The notes: generated by a model from the letters alone, not told the origin. DNA of 40,239 bases from Sphingopyxis sp. (GCF_016463645.1 NZ_JAEMQX010000027.1:1-40239), one strand, 5' to 3'. Shown: positions 17,220 to 26,142, counted from the stretch's first letter. Translations and numbers: made by a program.

Positions 17220-18848
17220 ATGTTATTTGGCTACCTTGTTAACCCTCGGAATCCGGGCTCCTTGACCCGCTGTGGGACGGTTGGCGGGCGTCTTTGCCGC
17301 ATGGTGGCGGGCGGACTGCTGTTTGCGGGTGCGATCGCGCTCGGCGGTTGCACGCGATCCGACGCTGCCGCCGCGGCCGATGCAGCGCGCGCGCAGTCGC
17401 TTCTCGAACAGCGCCGCGTCGGCGAGGCTCGCATTGCGATCAGGGAAGCAATCGCTGCACGCGACGACGAGCCGCAATATCACATATTGCGAGGCCGGAT
17501 CGAAATGGCGGCCGACTCGGTTTCGGGGGCCTATGACGCGTATAGCGACGCCATGTCGCTCGATCCCGCCAATATGGAGGCGCTGCAGGCCGTGTCGCAG
17601 CTCGGGTTGCAGACCGGCCATTTCCGTGAATCGCTCGAGGCTACCGACGCGATTCTCTCGTTGTCGCCGGACGAGCCCGGTGCGCTCCTCATGCGGGGCC
17701 TGCACGCCGTCATCCGCAGCCGTTTTGCCGAGGCCGACGGTTATGCCGATCGCATTCTGGCGCGCGATCCCGGCAACGAGGGTGGGGTCATCCTCAAGGC
17801 GCGCATCGCCGTGCGCAAGGGGGCACCGGGCGACGCCCTCGCAGTCCTCGCACCCTATGGTGCGGCGAGGCCGGACACGGTTGGCGTGGCGATGACGCGT
17901 CTTGAAGTGTATCGGAGCATGCGCGACGCCGCGGGAATGCGCGAGCAGTTCGCGCGTCTGCGCACGCTCGCACCCGATAATCCCGACCTGCGTCTCGACG
18001 AAGCCGATTTCGCCTTCAAGGACGATCGTCCACGCGACGGCGCAGCGCTGATTGTCGGTCTGCTCGCCGATCCCAAAGCGCCCCCCGGCCGGATTGCCGC
18101 TACGCTCGCAGTCTGGCGCGAATATCTCTCGCAGGGCCCCGGCGACGCCAGCCTCGAGCCCGTCGCCGCAACCGGATCGACGGCGGCGCGGATCACAACC
18201 GCCGAATTTCTCGCCGGCCACGGTCGGATCGCCGGCGCGCGCCAGCTTCTCGCCGGTCTGGACGCCGCAACAAGATCGCCGGTCGACGCGCTTCTCGCTT
18301 TGCGGGAGAAGCGTCCGGAGGAGGCGCTGCGGCTCGCCGACACGGTTCTGTCGCGAGACGCCACCCATTGTCTCGCCCTGACCGTGCGCGCGGACATCGT
18401 GCTCCAGCAGGGCAGGGCGGCGGAGGCGCTTCGTGCGGCCCAACTCGCCGCCAGCCAGTGTCCCGCGCAGACAGGGGCGTGGATGATCGCCGCAGCCGCC
18501 TATGCGCGCCGCGACGATCTGGAGAATGCGCGCCGCATGTGGCGCCAGGGCATCAGCGCAAATTCCCAGAATCCCGACATGTCACGGGCCTATGTCGCCT
18601 GGCTGTCGGCCAGCGGGCAAGAGCGCGAGGCGCTCGCCGTCGCCCGGAGGCTGACGCATGAGGCACCGGCCTTGCTCGGAGGCTGGCGGTTGTATCGCGA
18701 TACTTGCGCGCGGCAGAAACAGGATTGCCTTGGCGCGGCCCAAGCGGGACTGAAAAATGCCTCGACGCTTTACGGGATCGATCCTCTTCCAGGGCAGGCT
18801 CCGCCCAACGGTCTCTTCGGGCGGATTGTCACGCGGACGGCTACTTAA
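17220..18848 (+). CDS. TPR-repeat lipoprotein of the exosortase/EPS locus
   Basis: About 542 residues. A hydrophobic segment ends in the lipobox IALGGC (Cys44 from ATG 17220), so it is probably an outer- or inner-membrane lipoprotein. The rest is helical repeat of TPR type: repeated A-x2-L/Y-x3-L patterns such as GAYDAYSDAMSLDPANMEAL, ALLMRGLHAV and GRAAEALRAAQLA. TPR lipoproteins are recurrent members of PEP-CTERM/exosortase loci (PrsT-type) and may scaffold assembly or secretion. The first 27 residues before the hydrophobic core are unusually long. TTG 17262 or ATG 17301 would give a more usual signal peptide. Confidence 0.8.
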   Translation: MLFGYLVNPRNPGSLTRCGTVGGRLCRMVAGGLLFAGAIALGGCTRSDAAAAADAARAQSLLEQRRVGEARIAIREAIAARDDEPQYHILRGRIEMAADSVSGAYDAYSDAMSLDPANMEALQAVSQLGLQTGHFRESLEATDAILSLSPDEPGALLMRGLHAVIRSRFAEADGYADRILARDPGNEGGVILKARIAVRKGAPGDALAVLAPYGAARPDTVGVAMTRLEVYRSMRDAAGMREQFARLRTLAPDNPDLRLDEADFAFKDDRPRDGAALIVGLLADPKAPPGRIAATLAVWREYLSQGPGDASLEPVAATGSTAARITTAEFLAGHGRIAGARQLLAGLDAATRSPVDALLALREKRPEEALRLADTVLSRDATHCLALTVRADIVLQQGRAAEALRAAQLAASQCPAQTGAWMIAAAAYARRDDLENARRMWRQGISANSQNPDMSRAYVAWLSASGQEREALAVARRLTHEAPALLGGWRLYRDTCARQKQDCLGAAQAGLKNASTLYGIDPLPGQAPPNGLFGRIVTRTAT

Positions 18849-18926
18849 CGCGCCTTTTACCATCTTTCGCCACCCGGTCTTATCGCCTCGCACGATAGCA
18901 GGTCCCCCTCAACTTGGGGATTCGTC

Positions 18927-19628
18927 ATGCCGAGGCTCATCGACAGGACTGCAAAGATCGCCTTTCTGGCCGTGGCGGCGACGTTGCTCACGGGTGCCCA
19001 GCCGCGCCTCGGGAATCTCGAATCGCGCTTGTTGGCGAGCCACAATCGCGAGCGCGCGCTCGCGGGAGTTCCGCCGCTGCGCTGGAATGCGGAGCTCGCG
19101 CGCGGCGCACAGGACTGGGCCGATCATCTTTCCAGCACGGGCCGGTTCGAACATTCGCCCAATATTCCCGGCCGCCCGCCCGAGGGCGAAAATATCTGGG
19201 GGGGGACGCCGGGAGTATTCCGGCCCGAGGCGATGGTCGATCTGTGGATATCCGAGAAAGAGGATTTTGTCCCCGGGGTCTTTCCCGCCAATAGCCGCAC
19301 AGGCCGGGCCGAGGACGTCTCGCATTACACCCAGCTGATCTGGGGACGATCGGGAGAAATCGGCTGCGGTCTCGGGCAGCGGGGAGGCGAGGAGATCCTG
19401 GTGTGTCGCTACAGCGCGCCCGGGAACGTCAAGGGCCGCGATCCGTTCGCACAGGATTGGCAGAAGGCGTTCGTCCGGCGGCCGGCCGCGAATCAATCGA
19501 ATCTCAAACTCCCGCTGGCCATGTCCGCGGCAGGCTTCGCCGCCGTCTCGTCCGCCTTGATCGAGGGCCGCAATATATTCGATGGCGGATCGGAAGGCTC
19601 GCTGCGGTCAAGCGCTCCGGCCAGTTGA
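18927..19628 (+). CDS. CAP-domain (SCP/PR1-like) secreted protein
   Basis: A 233-residue protein with a signal peptide (AKIAFLAVAATLLTGAQP, about residues 9-26) and a CAP domain. Family motifs are visible: LLASHNRERALAGVPPLRWN, SHYTQLIWGRSGEIGCG and LVCRYSAPGNVKG. Bacterial CAP proteins are extracytoplasmic and their biochemical role is mostly unknown. The last 45 residues run past the domain and overlap the convergent SleB gene by 136 bp, which is unusually long. The start is preceded by GGGGA (18916-18920), part of a small hairpin with TCCCC at 18903-18907 that could mask the ribosome binding site. Confidence 0.85.
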   Translation: MPRLIDRTAKIAFLAVAATLLTGAQPRLGNLESRLLASHNRERALAGVPPLRWNAELARGAQDWADHLSSTGRFEHSPNIPGRPPEGENIWGGTPGVFRPEAMVDLWISEKEDFVPGVFPANSRTGRAEDVSHYTQLIWGRSGEIGCGLGQRGGEEILVCRYSAPGNVKGRDPFAQDWQKAFVRRPAANQSNLKLPLAMSAAGFAAVSSALIEGRNIFDGGSEGSLRSSAPAS

Positions 19629-20500
19629 TCGGCGACGATGCGCGAGGAGGGGAGTGTCTTTCCGTCAAGTGGCGGTGTATCAAGGCTCTCCGGATCGAGG
19701 CCGGGGATGTCGCTGATTTGCGGTTCGCCCGAAAACTGTTCCTGACTTACCGCCTGCGTAAAGGCGGAGCGCCGCCCCCAGCCGCCCGTCCAGCGATAGA
19801 AGATATGGTGGTCAACCTGGGCGATCTTGGCCAGCGAGGCGGCCCAGTAGGGCACGACATAATCGGCGTGATAATGGGTCGCCATGCCCACGCTCGGCTC
19901 GACGCGCCCCGACAGCGCGGCGATAGCTATCCGCCGCGCCGCGTCCCAGCCGGCGCGTGAAGGCTTGCGCGCAAGGCTTCCGTCGCAGGTGAACGTGAAC
20001 TGGCAACCCGTCTTCCGGTCCGCCCCTTGGTAGACAACGCCGCAGATGCTGTTCGGAAAGGCGGGGTGGCGCGCGCGGTTGAGGACGACCTGCGCGACGC
20101 CACGCTTGCCGCTGTCCGATTCCTGCGCCGCCTCGTAATAAACCGCGGCAGTCAGACAATCCATCGCCGAGCGGCGGCCAGCGAATGCCGATGCGGTCAG
20201 CGGAACCACGAGCGGTGGCGCCTGTTCGACGGGGGCGGTCGAGAAAGGCAAGGCCGCATTCTCCGCAAGCGCAACATCAGCGCTGAGCGGCTTGTAGGCG
20301 AGGGGAGGTGGTGTCGGTGGTCGCGGCGGTGCTGCGGCCGGGCGCCGCGCGATGTCGTCGACCGCCTCCCGGCGCTGTCCGGCGTCCGAAGCGAAAAGCC
20401 ACCAAGCCGAACATGCGAGACCTGTCGCCGCCAGCAGCGCAGCGATGATCACTCCTTTACTGTGGCGAGCGCGTCGGTTCGATGACTTTGCCTGATCCAT
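19493..20500 (-). CDS. SleB-type cell wall hydrolase (membrane anchored)
   Basis: A 335-residue protein with a basic N-terminus, one membrane segment at about residues 18-37 and a Pro-rich linker (RRPAAAPPRPPTPPPLAYK). The hydrolase-2 domain lies at about 113-250 and includes CLTAAVYYEAAQESDSGKRG, VAQVVLNR, CQFTFTCDG and ATHYHADYVVPYW. The family cleaves peptidoglycan as a lytic transglycosylase or amidase-like enzyme; the conserved Glu in YYEAA is the likely catalytic acid. The domain faces the periplasm. The roughly 80-residue C-terminal tail is disordered-looking. It is divergent from xrtV, so it may share the 182-bp regulatory region. Confidence 0.88.
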   Translation of the reverse strand: MDQAKSSNRRARHSKGVIIAALLAATGLACSAWWLFASDAGQRREAVDDIARRPAAAPPRPPTPPPLAYKPLSADVALAENAALPFSTAPVEQAPPLVVPLTASAFAGRRSAMDCLTAAVYYEAAQESDSGKRGVAQVVLNRARHPAFPNSICGVVYQGADRKTGCQFTFTCDGSLARKPSRAGWDAARRIAIAALSGRVEPSVGMATHYHADYVVPYWAASLAKIAQVDHHIFYRWTGGWGRRSAFTQAVSQEQFSGEPQISDIPGLDPESLDTPPLDGKTLPSSRIVADQLAGALDRSEPSDPPSNILRPSIKADETAAKPAADMASGSLRFD

Positions 20501-20550
20501 CCTCGCGCCCTATATCAAAATCCATCCCGCCGCGGCTATCGCAAACCGCC

Positions 20551-20620
20551 TGTTCCGTCCCTCGACGGGACATGTCCCTTCGGGATCTGTCCCACACCGA
20601 TACGGGGTCCCGCGACGGGA
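20551..20620. repeat. Cluster of GGGAC/GTCCC inverted repeats upstream of xrtV
   Basis: Within 70 bp lie a perfect 12-bp palindrome GGGACATGTCCC (20567-20578), an overlapping hairpin with arms 20557-20561 and 20567-20571, an ATCTGTCCC box (20585-20593), and a second hairpin TCCCG-CGA-CGGGA (20608-20620). The TGTCCC half-sites at 20573 and 20588 are 15 bp apart. The cluster sits about 60-130 bp before the xrtV start and also faces the SleB gene, so it is a candidate operator region. The same ATCTGTCCC string recurs before the PEP-CTERM and regulator genes at 30515. Confidence 0.4.
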
Positions 20621-20682
20621 GCATTGGCAGACGGCATTCTTTGTTCTATCCGGAGCATCTTCTTCAAGTCATTGGGCATTGA

Positions 20683-21594
20683 ATGGCCACTGCCGCCGAT
20701 ACCAGAATTGCCGCGGGACAACCCGATCCTTTATCGCGGAATGCTCGTTTCGGGACGATTTCGCTCGCTATCGGCCTCCTCCTCTTCAGCATCCCCACGA
20801 TGATCTTCGTGGTTCGCCAGTCGTGGACCGGCGAAGAGGGCGCGCATGGCCCGATCGTACTCGTCACGGGACTGTGGCTGCTCTTCCGCCGCTGGAAGGA
20901 AGTGTCGGATCTGGCACGCGCCGCGCCGTCCGCCAGCGTATGGGCGCTGCTCGCATGTTTCGTCCCGCTGCAGATTTTTGCCCGGATCACGCAGATCGTC
21001 GAGATCGAAGGCTATTTGATGTATGCCTGCCTGCTCGTCGTGCTGTACAGCGTGGTCGGTCTCGAGGTCATGAAGCGCCTCTGGTTTCCGCTCTTCTATC
21101 TCGCCTTCATTTTTCCCCCTCCCGAAACGCTCGTGGCTTTCGTGACCGTGCCGATGAAAATCTGGTTGTCCGAGGCTGCTATCCGGTTTCTGGACATGTT
21201 CGGCTATCCCATCGGCGGGGAGGGCGTGCGAATCTACATCGGACAATATGAACTGCTGGTGGCGGCGGCCTGCTCGGGGATCAATTCGATCATCTCGCTT
21301 TCGGCCATTTCACTCTTCTATATCTATATGCGTCACCAGGCGCATTGGCGTTACGCGCTCCTGCTCGTCCTGCTCATCGTGCCGGTCGCGCTGATCGCGA
21401 ACTTCTTCCGCGTTCTGGTTCTCATCCTGTTGACCTATCACGCCGGCGAAGCGGCAGCGCAGGGTTTCCTGCACAATTTCGCAGGTATACTGATGTTCGC
21501 GATCGCACTGTTGACGATCTTCGGGCTTGATCTGCTGCTCAAGCCCTTGTGGGACCGCTACATCGAGCGGGGGAGGGCGTCCGCCCATGACTGA
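20683..21594 (+). CDS. xrtV: Exosortase V (XrtV)
   Basis: A 303-residue inner-membrane protease/transpeptidase with about eight membrane helices. The exosortase triad is visible: Cys197 in AACSGINS, Arg243 in NFFRVLVL and His264 in HNFAGI. Exosortases process proteins carrying a C-terminal PEP-CTERM signal, after which the substrate is released or attached to an envelope component. The V-type assignment follows from lineage and the small accessory gene at 295; triad and length fit exosortases in general. It overlaps epsI by 8 bp and heads the xrtV - epsI - epsD-like unit. The probable substrate is encoded at 29809-30453. Confidence 0.92.
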   Translation: MATAADTRIAAGQPDPLSRNARFGTISLAIGLLLFSIPTMIFVVRQSWTGEEGAHGPIVLVTGLWLLFRRWKEVSDLARAAPSASVWALLACFVPLQIFARITQIVEIEGYLMYACLLVVLYSVVGLEVMKRLWFPLFYLAFIFPPPETLVAFVTVPMKIWLSEAAIRFLDMFGYPIGGEGVRIYIGQYELLVAAACSGINSIISLSAISLFYIYMRHQAHWRYALLLVLLIVPVALIANFFRVLVLILLTYHAGEAAAQGFLHNFAGILMFAIALLTIFGLDLLLKPLWDRYIERGRASAHD

Positions 21595-22300
21595 GGGAGC
21601 AATCGGCCGCGAAGCGGCGCCTGCCGACCTGTCACGGCGCAACCTGCTCATTGGAATCGCGCTTGCCAGCGCCTCCGGAATCGCCTTTGCCCGGCAACCG
21701 GCGGTGGCCAATCCCGTCGTGCCGGAAAAGCTGTTCGAATCCTGGATTCCTCCACGGTTCGGCCGATGGGAAACCGTATCGCAAAGCGGGGTGGTCCTTC
21801 CGCCGCCCGATGCGTTGAGCGACCGGCTCTACGACAATCTCGTTACCCGGGTCTATGCGGCGCCCGATTTTCCGCCGGTCATGCTGCTTCTCGCCTATAA
21901 CAACGCGCAGGACGGCGTATTGCAGGTGCATCGCCCCGAATTTTGCTATCCGGTCGGTGGGTTCGAACTCAGCGAAACGCGCGATATCGCGTTCAAGGCG
22001 GGGAAGCAGGCGGTTCCCGCCAGTATTTTCACCGCGACGGCGCCCAATCGGGTCGAGCAGGTGGCCTATTTCACGCGCCTTGGTTCCGCCTATCCGCGCA
22101 AGTGGAGCGAACAGCGTCTTGCCGTGATGCGCGCCAATCTGGCGGGGGATATCCCCGACGGCATGATGATGCGCGTTTCGGCGCTCGGTATCGATCAGGA
22201 AGAAGCGCAGACGCTGCTCGGCGATTTCTCCCGCCAGTTTATTGAAAATGCCAACCCGCGATTGCAGCGGCTGCTGCTCGGACCGGATTCAGGAGGGTAG
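21587..22300 (+). CDS. epsI: EpsI-family protein of the exosortase system
   Basis: A 237-residue protein starting at ATG 21587 with GGGAGGG nine bases upstream and overlapping the xrtV end by 8 bp. The N-terminus has SRRNLLIGIALASASGIAFA (residues 16-35), a Tat-like or membrane-anchor signal. The EpsI domain follows, with the hallmark VHRPEFCYPVGGFEL near residues 112-127. EpsI domains are found fused to or beside exosortases in EPS loci and act at the periplasmic face of the membrane; the reaction is not known. In some systems it is a C-terminal domain of the exosortase, while here it is separate but coupled. Confidence 0.9.
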   Translation: MTEGAIGREAAPADLSRRNLLIGIALASASGIAFARQPAVANPVVPEKLFESWIPPRFGRWETVSQSGVVLPPPDALSDRLYDNLVTRVYAAPDFPPVMLLLAYNNAQDGVLQVHRPEFCYPVGGFELSETRDIAFKAGKQAVPASIFTATAPNRVEQVAYFTRLGSAYPRKWSEQRLAVMRANLAGDIPDGMMMRVSALGIDQEEAQTLLGDFSRQFIENANPRLQRLLLGPDSGG

Positions 22301-22304
22301 ATCT

Positions 22305-23147
22305 ATGAACCGCAAGATCAGTTTCACATTCGCCGTCGCCGCGCTTGCGCTTTCGGGATGCGGCAAGGAGGCGACCGGCCAGGTCGCGGCAGTCGTGAAC
22401 GGCGAGGAAATCACGCTGCAGGAAATCAACGCCGAACTGGGCAGCAAGCCGATCCCCGAGGGCGTCGACAAGAAGGTCGTCCAGCAGGCCGCGCTTCAGC
22501 GCATCGTCGAGCGCCGCTTGCTGGCGCAGGCCGCGCGCGATGACGAACTCGACAAAACCCCTGACTATCTGCTGCGCGAACGCCAGTTGCGCGACGCACT
22601 GCTTGTCCAGTTGATGGGACAGCGCGCCGAACGTGCGCTGAAAGTGCCCGGTCAGCAGGAAATCGACAAATTCATCGCGGATAATCCGTTGATGTTCGCC
22701 AACCGGACGATCCTGACGATCGACCGGATCCAGTTCGCTCTGCCAAGCAGTGCCGACCAGCTCAAGGCGCTCGAAAATGACCATTCGATGGACGCCGTCG
22801 CGGCGCGCCTGAGGCAGATGGGGATCGAATTCCGCCGCGACACGCCGCAGATCGATGCCGCGATTCTCGGACCGCAACGCATGCAGCAGATCAGGGCCCT
22901 GCCCGAAGGCGAGCCCTTTGTGATCCCCGAGAACGGCGTGGTCACCGTCGGGGTCATCACGAGCGAGCGCGCCGAACCGGTGTCGCCGGCGAATGCGCGT
23001 CCGCTGGCGGTACAGGCGCTGCGCAACAGGCAGCTTGCCGCGACGCTTCAGGAACGCCTGAAGCAGAGCCGGGCCGCGGCAAAGATCGAATATCAACCGG
23101 ATTTCGCGCCACCGGCGGACAAGGCGGCGAGCGCGACGAAGAAATAG
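22305..23147 (+). CDS. epsD: EpsD-type peptidyl-prolyl isomerase-like lipoprotein
   Basis: A 280-residue protein starting at ATG 22305, 7 bases after AGGAGGG; the 4-bp gap to the epsI stop supports co-translation. A lipoprotein signal ends in LALSGC (Cys19). The SurA/PpiC-like N-terminal chaperone region follows (VVNGEEITLQEINAELG, then a helical segment LQRIVERRLLAQAA). A parvulin-like C-terminal part spans about residues 130-240 but is divergent. EpsD-type proteins occur with exosortases in EPS loci and probably chaperone envelope substrates. The C-terminal Lys/Ala tail is disordered-looking. Isomerase activity is an assumption. Confidence 0.85.
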   Translation: MNRKISFTFAVAALALSGCGKEATGQVAAVVNGEEITLQEINAELGSKPIPEGVDKKVVQQAALQRIVERRLLAQAARDDELDKTPDYLLRERQLRDALLVQLMGQRAERALKVPGQQEIDKFIADNPLMFANRTILTIDRIQFALPSSADQLKALENDHSMDAVAARLRQMGIEFRRDTPQIDAAILGPQRMQQIRALPEGEPFVIPENGVVTVGVITSERAEPVSPANARPLAVQALRNRQLAATLQERLKQSRAAAKIEYQPDFAPPADKAASATKK

Positions 23148-23150
23148 GGG

Positions 23151-23167
23151 TCGAGGGCTGCCCTCGA
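23151..23167. terminator. Hairpin between convergent genes
   Basis: A perfect 7-bp stem, TCGAGGG and CCCTCGA, with a 3-base loop sits in the 39-bp gap between the epsD-like stop and the convergent polymerase stop. No T-tract follows on either strand, so it may be a bidirectional weak terminator or just a structured spacer. Confidence 0.4.
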
Positions 23168-23186
23168 TCGCAGAGATTAGTTCGCA

Positions 23187-24515
23187 TTATCCGGCGCCGC
23201 CGCGCCGCGCCGCGTGAGCGCCCGTCAGCAACAGTGCGGGATAGAAGAAAAAGCTGTTGAGCAAGGCGTCGGCGCCAAACAGCAACAGCAGGACGACATA
23301 GAGCCGCGCTGGCGCGTCCTCATCGCGGACCGCGCGTTGCAATTGGGCATGGAAGGCGCCGCCCAGCGCGGCAATGAGCCCGATAAGGCCGATAAGGCCG
23401 AACTGGCCGAGCAGGAGCAGCGGCAGGCCCCAAGGCCTGGTGCCCGCCTCGCGGAACCAGTCCCACTGCGCATGTCCGGTCAGCAATCGGCTCTGGATGA
23501 TCGGCAGCGTCTTGAGGTCCTGCCCGATCCGCCATGGGAGCGACTGCCGGCCGGCGGCGCGAAACATGTCGCGTGCCATTTTGCCGGCCGGTGTCTTTTC
23601 GGCGAGGTCCCGCAACGGAACGGTCCCGCTGACGTGGAGTCCGCCGAGCAGCAGGACGGCGGCGGCAAGGACCGGAAACAGCCTCCGCATCAGGCCGAAG
23701 GCCCCGCGCAGTGTCAGCATGGCGTAGCCGGCGAAGAGGAGGAGAAGCGCGCCGGCCGATTGCGATGCCACCGTCATGGCCAGCAATATCATCGCCGCCG
23801 CGCTCCATCCGGCGCGTGGCCTGCCGTCCGTGACTGTGCCGAGGCGCCAGTAAGCGGCGAGCGCCGCGCCCGCGCACCAAATCCCATATTGATTGCCATG
23901 TTCGAACAATGCCTGCGGCCGGTATCCGACGTAGCGGTCCGTCCCGTCATAGGCGAACGGATGTGGTCCGAGCAGTGCGGTATGAAGCCGCCATTCCGTC
24001 ATTCCCTCGGCGATGGCGATTGGCAGGAGCGCCAGCGACAGCAGTGCCAGCGTGCCGGCAAGGCGCTTCGCATCGTCGGCGGTGCGCAGATAGAGCTTTG
24101 CTATCAGCCAGGGCAGACCCCATACTCCCGCCAGATAGGCGGTGCTCGCGAACCCGCCGGGATCGGCCGGCCCGACCAGTAGTGCCTGCGCGCCGGGCCA
24201 GGCGCAGAACAGGAGGAGGGGGCCATCCACAAGCTTCAGTCGCAGGGTGCGACATCGAGCGCGATCGCACAGAAGCGAGCACATCGTTGCGATCGCCGGT
24301 GCGGTCCAGGCTTTGGAGAACCATATGTCGGACGGGAGCGCGCTGCCGATAATCCAGTAAGGCAGAACCGCCGGGTCGCCGCCGGCGGCATAATCGGCCG
24401 GGGGGAGGACCAGCCAGCCTCCGAGCAGAACCAGCCAGATCGCGACATCGCGCCGTACGGTACGGAACAGTCCAAGCGCGATGGCTGCCCACATGAGATG
24501 GATGACGAGAAACAC
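23187..24515 (-). CDS. O-antigen ligase-like membrane protein (second polymerase/ligase)
   Basis: A 442-residue membrane protein with ten or more helices and a periplasmic loop around residues 300-370 with a charged, Arg-rich stretch (DLAEKTPAGKMARDMFRAAGR) and LTGHAQWDWFREAG. The motif FEHGNQYGIW matches the ligase/polymerase superfamily. The start is GTG 24515; an in-frame stop lies 12 bases upstream, so no longer start exists. It faces the xrtV unit and is divergent from the 24569 gene by 53 bp. Since a Wzy-like protein is already present at 4676, this one may polymerise a second glycan, or ligate glycan to another carrier such as a protein; both are inference. Confidence 0.8.
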   Translation of the reverse strand: MFLVIHLMWAAIALGLFRTVRRDVAIWLVLLGGWLVLPPADYAAGGDPAVLPYWIIGSALPSDIWFSKAWTAPAIATMCSLLCDRARCRTLRLKLVDGPLLLFCAWPGAQALLVGPADPGGFASTAYLAGVWGLPWLIAKLYLRTADDAKRLAGTLALLSLALLPIAIAEGMTEWRLHTALLGPHPFAYDGTDRYVGYRPQALFEHGNQYGIWCAGAALAAYWRLGTVTDGRPRAGWSAAAMILLAMTVASQSAGALLLLFAGYAMLTLRGAFGLMRRLFPVLAAAVLLLGGLHVSGTVPLRDLAEKTPAGKMARDMFRAAGRQSLPWRIGQDLKTLPIIQSRLLTGHAQWDWFREAGTRPWGLPLLLLGQFGLIGLIGLIAALGGAFHAQLQRAVRDEDAPARLYVVLLLLFGADALLNSFFFYPALLLTGAHAARRGGAG

Positions 24516-24568
24516 CGTCAGGGTTTAACCCGCTTCTACGCGGAAAAAAGAGGAAATGGGAAAGCGCG

Positions 24569-25051
24569 ATGGACGCAACGCAATGGGCCGGGGTCTTCTC
24601 GTTCGGGCTTGCCGCGGCCGCCTGCCTGGTTGCCGGCTGCCGGCCCTGGCCGTTCCTGGCCATCGTCAATGCCGGCTTCGCGGCCGAATGCGCTCTTGGC
24701 TGGCGGCACGGTTTTCATGACCGGGCCGTTGCTGCGATGGGCGATCTCTATTCGGAGCGAACGCCGGCGCAGCTCTTGATGATGGTCGTGATCATGGGTC
24801 TCGCCGCGATCGGGCTCCTTCGGTTGCGAGACAGGTCCGGCACGCGCAGACATTCGGGTGCCGCGAAGGTCACACTTCTCAGCGCGACGCTTTTCCTGTT
24901 GGAAACCATTTCCTTGCATGGTGTGGACGCCCTGATCTACCGGCCAGCAACGGGGCTGCTTGTCATCGGCTGGCTGTGGCTGCTGCTTGGCGGTACGACA
25001 GTCGCCTGCGCGTGGCTGAACGTTCGACGCACGGGAGTTTTGCGTAAATGA
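24569..25051 (+). CDS. Unknown four-helix membrane protein
   Basis: I do not recognise a family for this 160-residue protein. Four hydrophobic segments are visible, at about residues 8-32, 66-88, 98-115 and 125-148. It has no cysteine- or histidine-rich site and no charged motif typical of an enzyme. GAGGAAATGGGA precedes the ATG. The stop is overlapped by the GT4 start (ATGA), so the two are translationally coupled and the protein probably works with EPS assembly at the inner membrane. It may be a membrane partner for the glycosyltransferase. Function unknown. Confidence 0.75.
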   Translation: MDATQWAGVFSFGLAAAACLVAGCRPWPFLAIVNAGFAAECALGWRHGFHDRAVAAMGDLYSERTPAQLLMMVVIMGLAAIGLLRLRDRSGTRRHSGAAKVTLLSATLFLLETISLHGVDALIYRPATGLLVIGWLWLLLGGTTVACAWLNVRRTGVLRK

Positions 25052-26142
25052 AGCTGCTTTTCGCCTTGCCGGGTTTTCATCGCTACGACCGCGGCGCCGA
25101 AGTGGCCCTGCTCTCCGTTGCCGAGGCCATCGCGCGCGATGGCGACAGCGTGACGGTGATGGGATCGGGCGAAGCGCGGCCCGGCGCCGCTTACCGGTTT
25201 CGCAGCACGCCGTCGATCCGGCGAGAGCGGTTCGAACATTTCCCGACTTTCCCGCCGCTTCGCAGCGAGACCGCCTGGGAGGACGCGAGTTTCGTGCCCG
25301 GGCTCCTCGCGGCGTACCGCCCGCAGGATTATGACGCGGTTGTAACCTGCTCCTTCCCTTTCACTCACTGGGCGTTGCGCAGGCCCGCGCCGAGGAAACC
25401 GCTACAGATATTCGTGACCCAGAATGGCGACTGGCCGGCCTACGCGTCGAATTCCGAATATCGTAGCTTTTCCTGCGACGGTCTGGTTTGCACCAACCCC
25501 GATTACCTCGAGCGCAATAGCGCGCGCTGGAATTGCGCCCTGATTCCCAATGGCGTCGATCTCGCGCGCTTCAGTCCCGGTGCCGCCGAGCGCGAGCGCT
25601 TCGGTTTGCCCGAAGATCGCCCGATTGTCCTGATGGTCAGCGCCTTCATCGCGACCAAACGCGTGCTCGACGGCATTCGGGCGGTCGCGCAGCTCGACGA
25701 TGCCTATCTGGTGGTTGCGGGCGACGGACCGCTCCGCGACGACGGCGAGGCGCTGGCTGCCGAACTGCTTCCGGGACGCTTCAGGCGGCTCAGCCTCGCG
25801 GCCGCTGACATGCCCGCTCTCTACCGTTCGGCCGACGTGTTTCTCCACATGTCGCTTCTCGAATCCTTCGGAAACGTCTTCATCGAAGCCTGGGCGAGTG
25901 GCCTGCCGGTCATCGGTCACGATACCGAGCGCCTGCGATGGATTCTCGGCGCCGAATCGCAGCTGCTCTGCGACACGGAAGATCCTGCGGCGCTGCTCGG
26001 CATGCTTCGCGCCGGCCTCGCGCGGGGCGCGGCCCGTACCGGGAAGGCACGAGGTATCGAGCGATATTCCTGGTCGGTGATTGCGGGCCAGTATCGCGAG
26101 TTTATCGCGCGCCTGCTCGCGGACAGGGCATCAGTTCGCTAG
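25048..26142 (+). CDS. Glycosyltransferase family 4 (GT-B fold)
   Basis: A 364-residue GT-B enzyme. The N-terminal half starts [18 protein letters not shown]. The C-terminal half has [25 protein letters not shown] and the E-x7-E motif in [19 protein letters not shown]. The conserved [13 protein letters not shown] block marks the hinge before the nucleotide-sugar domain. It is coupled by a 4-bp overlap to the small membrane protein upstream. Its end overlaps the convergent decarboxylase gene by 12 bp. Donor sugar unknown; UDP-xylose or UDP-glucose are possible from the neighbourhood. Confidence 0.9.
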   Translation: MKLLFALPGFHRYDRGAEVALLSVAEAIARDGDSVTVMGSGEARPGAAYRFRSTPSIRRERFEHFPTFPPLRSETAWEDASFVPGLLAAYRPQDYDAVVTCSFPFTHWALRRPAPRKPLQIFVTQNGDWPAYASNSEYRSFSCDGLVCTNPDYLERNSARWNCALIPNGVDLARFSPGAAERERFGLPEDRPIVLMVSAFIATKRVLDGIRAVAQLDDAYLVVAGDGPLRDDGEALAAELLPGRFRRLSLAAADMPALYRSADVFLHMSLLESFGNVFIEAWASGLPVIGHDTERLRWILGAESQLLCDTEDPAALLGMLRAGLARGAARTGKARGIERYSWSVIAGQYREFIARLLADRASVR

